Shown here piece after piece: positions 6,606 through 10,331 of a stretch of 10,331 nt of DNA (positions are counted from its first letter, which is position 1; every line of letters begins with the position of its first letter). The notes beneath the pieces are model-generated. The model made no database searches. It was not told the origin of the DNA and saw only the letters and a list, made by a program, of their open reading frames with translations. The stretch comes from an uncultured Kordia sp. (GTDB lineage Bacteria; Bacteroidota; Bacteroidia; Flavobacteriales; Flavobacteriaceae): positions 1-10,331 of the forward strand of contig CAJXHW010000042.1 in NCBI GenBank assembly GCA_913054565.1. The letters run 5' to 3'. The position numbers and the translations under genes were made by a program.

Positions 6606-7781
6606 TTGAACAAAAACATATTAAAACCTGATAATCAGTATTTTATAAGAAATAAAAACAATACTGACATTTCGTCACTACTGCTTAAAAAAGTTAATTT
6701 ACCTAACGTCAGTCATTATGAACTTGCTGAACAAATTGAAGCTCGAAACAAATGCGAAAAGAAACTTCCACTCTGGTATAAAACTAATGAAATATATTAC
6801 CCTAACAAACTTAATATAGAACAAACTTCATCTGAAAAAACTGCGAGCTATAAAGCCGAAATTGTGTCTGGAAAAAGTCTTATCGACTTAACAGGTGGCT
6901 TTGGAATAGACTGTTATTATTTCTCAAAAAAAATAGATAAAATCACCCATTGTGAAATAGATGAAAATCTTTCAGATATTGTAAAACACAATTACTCAAA
7001 ATTAAATTGTAGTAACATTAACACAATAACATCTGACGGAATTGAATACTTAAAAAACTCACCTAAAACCTATGATTGGATTTACATTGACCCATCAAGA
7101 CGACACGATTTAAAAGGCAAAGTTTTTTTACTAAATGATTGCCTTCCTAATGTTCCTGAACACTTAAATATCCTATTTAGAAAAGCCAATCACATCTTAA
7201 TAAAAACCTCTCCTTTACTTGATATAAAAAATGGAATTCGTGAATTGCAACATGTAAAGGAAATACATATTGTAGCCATAAAAAACGACGTAAAAGAGTT
7301 ATTGTTTATACTAGAACACAACTACGAAGGAGATATTTGTATTAAAACAACCAATATTATAAATGAAACTAAGGAGTCATTTCAATTTAATGCGTTTAAA
7401 GAACTTATCGCTAATTATGATTATCCTAAAAAATACTTATTTGAACCCAATTCAGCAATTTTAAAATCAGGTGGTTTCTCAGAAGTAGCCATACATTACA
7501 ACTTATTCAAATTACAACAGCACTCTCATTTATATACATCTGATAAACTGAAAGAATTTCCAGGGCGAACTTTTGAAATAATTGAAACCATACCTTACAA
7601 CAAAAACAAACTAAAAAAACGTTTTAAAAACCTTAAAGCTAATATTACTACTCGTAATTTCCCAAAAACAGTTGCAATACTCCGAAAAGAATTACAACTA
7701 AAAGACGGTGGAGATACTTATTTATTTTTCACAACAGATAAAGATTTAAATAAAATTGTACTAGTGTGTTCAAAAATTTAA
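6606..7781 (+). CDS. Class I SAM-dependent methyltransferase with THUMP-like C-terminal domain
   Basis: A 391-residue protein resembling the Bacteroidota THUMP-like-domain methyltransferases, whose substrate I do not know; the THUMP-like region makes RNA the best guess. An N-terminal helical part (1-85) carries QIEARNKCEKKLPLW and IYYPNKLNIEQTSSEKTA (63-80). The Rossmann methyltransferase domain follows with SAM motif I SLIDLTGGFGID (91-102), the acidic ribose-binding position E117 in HCEIDE, motif III-like SDGIEYL, and the motif IV equivalent YIDPSRR (160-166), where base methyltransferases usually have (D/N)PP(F/Y). The C-terminal domain (about 275-391) has EPNSAILKSGG, FPGRTFEI and LKDGGDTYLFFTTD. 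Translation starts at TTG 6606. No methionine occurs anywhere else in the protein, so no ATG alternative exists in frame. It follows the AI-2E family gene by 53 nt and ends the run of closely spaced plus-strand genes. Confidence 0.88.
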   Translation: MNKNILKPDNQYFIRNKNNTDISSLLLKKVNLPNVSHYELAEQIEARNKCEKKLPLWYKTNEIYYPNKLNIEQTSSEKTASYKAEIVSGKSLIDLTGGFGIDCYYFSKKIDKITHCEIDENLSDIVKHNYSKLNCSNINTITSDGIEYLKNSPKTYDWIYIDPSRRHDLKGKVFLLNDCLPNVPEHLNILFRKANHILIKTSPLLDIKNGIRELQHVKEIHIVAIKNDVKELLFILEHNYEGDICIKTTNIINETKESFQFNAFKELIANYDYPKKYLFEPNSAILKSGGFSEVAIHYNLFKLQQHSHLYTSDKLKEFPGRTFEIIETIPYNKNKLKKRFKNLKANITTRNFPKTVAILRKELQLKDGGDTYLFFTTDKDLNKIVLVCSKI

Positions 7782-7784
7782 CTT

Positions 7785-7815
7785 TTTGACAATCTTACAA
7801 ATATCTCTATATTTA
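7785..7815 (+). promoter_or_regulatory. Bacteroidota-type promoter upstream of the Crp/Fnr gene
   Basis: TTTG at 7785-7788 is followed after exactly 19 nt by TATATTTA at 7808-7815, which matches the -7 element TAnnTTTG except for the final base. Spacing equals the Bacteroidota housekeeping sigma consensus. Transcription would begin in the low 7820s, giving a leader of about 30-35 nt before ATG 7856. It lies in the 74-nt gap after the methyltransferase stop, the longest gap on the plus strand here, which supports separate transcription of the regulator. No terminator is visible between the methyltransferase and this promoter, so read-through from upstream is also likely. Confidence 0.6.
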
Positions 7816-7855
7816 ATTCCTGTTAATAATACACCCCAAAAAAATCAAATATCTC

Positions 7856-8431
7856 ATGGAAGAATTATATCAATTCGCTAACAAACTAACCCCAATATCA
7901 AGAGAAACATTTTCTGAAGTTTCACCATACTTAAAACAATACAAATGTAAAGCCAACACCATACTTTGCAATGTTGGTGATGAAGCAAAATATGTCTACT
8001 TTATCATTTCAGGCATTATAAGAACTTCTGTTACTACAGATAAAGGGAAAATATTTACAAGAGAACTTTACAGAGATAATCAGTTTTGCGGCCCAATGTC
8101 TGATATAATTCTTGACAAGCCTTCGTCATACATATATGAAACCTTAACTGATTGTGAAATTATTAGATCTAATCACAAAGAGGTTAGAAAGCTTTATAAT
8201 TCAAACCCAGAGTTAATGAAGTTTGAAATTAAGATACTAGAAGATGTTTATGTGAAAATGGAAAAAACTATTATTAACTTAGGTACAAAAGACGCTAAAG
8301 AAAGATACTTAAACCTATTAGAACGCTTTAAAGACCTTGAGAGTCTTATTCCTCAATATCAAATTGCATCCTACCTAGGAGTCACTCCTATACAATTAAG
8401 CCGAATTAGAAAAGGACTTAAAGACATGTAA
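7856..8431 (+). CDS. Crp/Fnr family transcriptional regulator
   Basis: A 191-residue regulator with an N-terminal cyclic-nucleotide-binding-like beta-roll (about 10-115, with VYFIISGIIRTSV at 47-59) and a C-terminal winged helix-turn-helix. The DNA-binding part is clear: KDAKERYLNLLERF (145-158), then QIASYLGVTPIQLSRIRKGL (169-188), the usual Bacteroidota form of the Crp recognition helix. The phosphate-binding cassette of true cAMP receptors (GELAxLxxxPRxAT) is not present; the equivalent stretch reads QFCGPMSDIILDKPSSYIYE. Cyclic AMP is therefore unlikely to be the ligand. Four cysteines (31, 38, 78, 100) sit in the sensory half, but their spacing is not that of the FNR iron-sulfur cluster. 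The regulator has its own candidate promoter and is followed 2 nt later by the long terminator hairpin. Its targets cannot be inferred from this window. Confidence 0.92.
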   Translation: MEELYQFANKLTPISRETFSEVSPYLKQYKCKANTILCNVGDEAKYVYFIISGIIRTSVTTDKGKIFTRELYRDNQFCGPMSDIILDKPSSYIYETLTDCEIIRSNHKEVRKLYNSNPELMKFEIKILEDVYVKMEKTIINLGTKDAKERYLNLLERFKDLESLIPQYQIASYLGVTPIQLSRIRKGLKDM

Positions 8432-8433
8432 AC

Positions 8434-8494
8434 TACTCAAAACAACAAAAAGCGCCGATGTTTTAAATATCGGCGCTTTTTGTTGTTTTGAGTA
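8434..8494. terminator. Bidirectional intrinsic terminator, 26-bp perfect stem
   Basis: The arms 8434-8459 and 8469-8494 are perfect inverted repeats of 26 nt around a 9-nt loop (8460-8468); three inner pairs, one of them G-T, could tighten the loop further. The GC-rich core AGCGCCGAT is flanked by A5 on the left and T5 on the right, so each strand reads as a short GC stem followed by a T tract, the arrangement needed to stop transcription in both directions. The structure fills the 65-nt gap between the convergent Crp/Fnr (stop at 8431) and ettA (stop codon 8499-8497) genes almost completely. Confidence 0.93.
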
Positions 8495-8496
8495 AA

Positions 8497-10188
8497 TTAT
8501 CTTACCAGCTTCTTATACTTAATACGTTTTGGCATTAAATCACCACCAAGACGCTTCTTTTTATTCTCTTCATATTCTGAATAACCACCTTCAAAGAAAT
8601 ACACTTCAGAATTCCCTTCAAAAGCTAAAATATGTGTACAAATACGGTCAAGGAACCAACGGTCGTGAGAAATAACTACAGCACAGCCTGCGAAATTTTC
8701 TAAACCCTCCTCTAATGCCCTTAAGGTATTTACATCTAAATCATTTGTAGGTTCATCTAAAAGCAACACATTACCCTCTTCTTTAAGCGTCATTGCTAAA
8801 TGCAAACGGTTACGTTCTCCTCCAGAAAGCATGCTTACTTTCTTGTTTTGTTCACTTCCAGAAAAATTAAAGCGACTTAAATAAGCTCTTGAGTTAACCT
8901 CTTTTCCTCCCATTAAAACTAGCTCTTGTTCATCGCTAAAGTTTTGCCAAATAGTTTTATCTGGATCTATATTACTATGTGCTTGATCAACGTAAGCTAT
9001 TTTAGCAGTTTCACCAACTTTAAACTCCCCTTTATCAGGAGTTTCCTCTCCCATGATCATTCTAAAGATAGTTGTTTTACCAGCACCGTTTGGCCCAATA
9101 ACTCCAACTATTCCTGCTTGTGGCAAGTTAAAGTTTAAATTATCATATAACAATTTATCATCAAACGCTTTACTAACACCAGAAGCTTCTATAACATTAG
9201 TTCCCAAACGTGGGCCATTTGGAATATATATTTCTAACTTTTCGTCAAGCTGTTTTTGGTCTTGACTCATTAATTTATCATAATTCTTCAAACGGGCCTT
9301 TTGCTTGGTTTGCCTACCCTTTGCTCCTTGTTGCACCCACTCCAACTCGCGCTCTAAAGTCTTCTGACGTTTAGAGGCTGTTTTAGATTCTTGAGCCATA
9401 CGTTTAGACTTTTGATCTAACCAAGATGAGTAATTTCCTTTCCACGGGATACCTTCTCCTCTATCAAGTTCTAAAATCCAACCTGCAATATTATCTAAAA
9501 AGTATCTATCGTGTGTTACAGCAATTACTGTTCCTTTATATTGTGCTAAATGTTGCTCTAACCAATGTACTGATTCTGCATCTAAATGGTTTGTTGGCTC
9601 ATCTAACAACAACACATCTGGTTCTTGTAATAATAGACGACATAATGCTACACGGCGTTTTTCACCTCCTGAAAGCACACTAATTTTTTTATCGCCATCA
9701 GGTGTACGTAATGCATCCATAGCAATTTCTAGCTTGGTATCCAGTTCCCAAGCATTTGCTGCATCAATTTCATCTTGTAAAACAGCTTGACGCGCCATTA
9801 GCTTATCCATTTTATCAGCATCACTATACACTTCTTCTAAACCAAACATATCGTTTATTTTGTTGTACTCATCAAGTATTGCAACTGTTGCTGCCGCACC
9901 TTCCTTAACAACTTCCATAACTGTCTTTTCTGGATCTAATTGGGGTTCTTGTTCTAAATACCCTGTTGTAAACTCTTTATCAGAAGTTACATCTCCTTGG
10001 TAATTTTTATCTATTCCTGCTATAATTTTTAACAGCGTAGATTTACCTGAACCATTAAGTCCTAAAATTCCAATCTTAGCTCCGTAAAAGAAACTCAAAT
10101 AAATATTTTTTAAAACTGGGGTATTAGCAGACTTAAACGTTTTTGTAACGCCAGTCATTGAAAATATAATTTTCTTATCGTCAGACAT
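8497..10188 (-). CDS. ettA: Energy-dependent translational throttle protein EttA (ABC-F ATPase)
   Basis: EttA is a soluble ABC-F ATPase that binds the ribosomal E site and, according to the ATP/ADP ratio, gates entry of the 70S initiation complex into elongation. The 563 residues hold two ABC domains. Domain 1 has Walker A GLNGSGKST (43-51), an arm insertion (about 95-140), signature LSGGEKRR (172-179), Walker B LLLDEP with catalytic E197, and switch THDRYFLDN (225-233). The linker (about 243-320) contains GEGIPWKGNYSSWL and the basic EWVQQGAKGRQTKQKARL (283-300), closely resembling E. coli EttA. Domain 2 has GPNGAGKTT (365-373), LSGGERNRLHLA (454-465), LLLDEP with E479 and SHDRWFLDR (507-515). 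The C-terminus GGDLMPKRIKYKKLVR matches the EttA ending, which separates it from Uup, YheS and resistance ABC-F types. The ATG at 10188 is in the usual place. No membrane domain is present. It converges on the Crp/Fnr gene across a shared terminator. Confidence 0.96.
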   Translation of the reverse strand: MSDDKKIIFSMTGVTKTFKSANTPVLKNIYLSFFYGAKIGILGLNGSGKSTLLKIIAGIDKNYQGDVTSDKEFTTGYLEQEPQLDPEKTVMEVVKEGAAATVAILDEYNKINDMFGLEEVYSDADKMDKLMARQAVLQDEIDAANAWELDTKLEIAMDALRTPDGDKKISVLSGGEKRRVALCRLLLQEPDVLLLDEPTNHLDAESVHWLEQHLAQYKGTVIAVTHDRYFLDNIAGWILELDRGEGIPWKGNYSSWLDQKSKRMAQESKTASKRQKTLERELEWVQQGAKGRQTKQKARLKNYDKLMSQDQKQLDEKLEIYIPNGPRLGTNVIEASGVSKAFDDKLLYDNLNFNLPQAGIVGVIGPNGAGKTTIFRMIMGEETPDKGEFKVGETAKIAYVDQAHSNIDPDKTIWQNFSDEQELVLMGGKEVNSRAYLSRFNFSGSEQNKKVSMLSGGERNRLHLAMTLKEEGNVLLLDEPTNDLDVNTLRALEEGLENFAGCAVVISHDRWFLDRICTHILAFEGNSEVYFFEGGYSEYEENKKKRLGGDLMPKRIKYKKLVR

Positions 10189-10331
10189 AATTTTAATTAT
10201 TTTTTAGAACTGTAAATATCGTGAATATTTAATTATATAAAAGCAATACACGGTATTAACTGAAGAATTATTAATTTGCTTTTTTTAAAATAAAAAACTC
10301 AGAGCGAAAAACTGTTTTTTGGGGGTACAGT
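10189..10331. other. Intergenic region upstream of ettA
   Basis: These 143 bases contain no supported gene. The sequence is very AT-rich and should contain the ettA promoter on the minus strand, but I found no match to the TTTG / TAnnTTTG consensus good enough to report. The ettA leader just before its start is A/T-rich with no Shine-Dalgarno motif. A possible truncated hairpin lies at the window edge. Confidence 0.6.
10311..10331. terminator. Possible edge-truncated hairpin/terminator
   Basis: ACTGT at 10311-10315 and ACAGT at 10327-10331 are inverted copies around an 11-nt loop (T5G5T). On the minus strand the stem is followed directly by TTTT, and on the plus strand it is preceded by a run of A, the same A-flanked pattern seen in the hairpin at 8434-8494. 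It could terminate a gene that lies beyond the window. Only five pairs are visible and the window ends within the structure, so this is weak. Confidence 0.25.

Noticed and set aside
8926..9683. Several 70-85 residue plus-strand frames opposite ettA.
   Set aside because: They are antisense shadows of the strongly conserved ABC domains, with no family features or promoters of their own.
1..10331. Search for CRISPR arrays, tRNA or rRNA genes, insertion sequences, toxin-antitoxin pairs, phage or defence genes.
   Set aside because: No spaced direct repeats, cloverleaf-like sequence, transposase motifs or small paired frames were seen; the window is almost fully occupied by recognised housekeeping genes.

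Overview
The window looks like a chromosomal housekeeping segment from a low-GC member of the Bacteroidota, most likely Flavobacteriaceae. The evidence is the AT-rich sequence, the scarcity of Shine-Dalgarno motifs, at least two promoters resembling the Bacteroidota sigma consensus (TTTG, about 19 nt, TAnnTTTG), and a gene set (tamB, tsaD, parvulin-like protein, rsmE, DUF4159 protein, small SpoU methyltransferase, AI-2E family protein, THUMP-like methyltransferase, Crp/Fnr regulator, ettA) whose sequences match flavobacterial homologues as I remember them. I see no mobile element, CRISPR array, tRNA, rRNA, phage gene or defence locus.

Layout. Bases 1 to about 1858 (minus strand) hold the N-terminal part of a TamB-like envelope protein whose C-terminus lies outside the window. 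It diverges from tsaD at 1872, and the best tsaD promoter lies inside the tamB coding sequence. From 1872 to 7781, seven plus-strand genes follow with gaps of at most 53 nt, one overlap and no visible terminator, so they probably form one operon: tsaD, a parvulin-like secreted protein, rsmE, a DUF4159 protein, a TrmH/SpoU methyltransferase, an AI-2E family membrane protein and a THUMP-like SAM methyltransferase. A Crp/Fnr regulator (7856-8431) follows behind its own promoter. A perfect 26-bp inverted repeat (8434-8494) sits between it and the convergent ettA gene (8497-10188, minus). The last 143 bases are intergenic and end in part of a possible second hairpin.

The unifying theme is translation. 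TsaD makes t6A37 in tRNA, RsmE methylates 16S rRNA, the SpoU and THUMP-like proteins are putative RNA methyltransferases, and EttA gates the first steps of elongation by ATP level. A second theme is the envelope: TamB, the parvulin-like protein, the DUF4159 protein and the AI-2E protein.

I found no new multi-gene system. The points worth a second look are modest: tamB has no ATG, GTG or TTG start upstream of its membrane anchor; three operon genes use GTG or TTG, one of them without a single internal methionine; the parvulin-like protein appears to lack its catalytic histidines; and the convergent terminator is unusually long and perfect.
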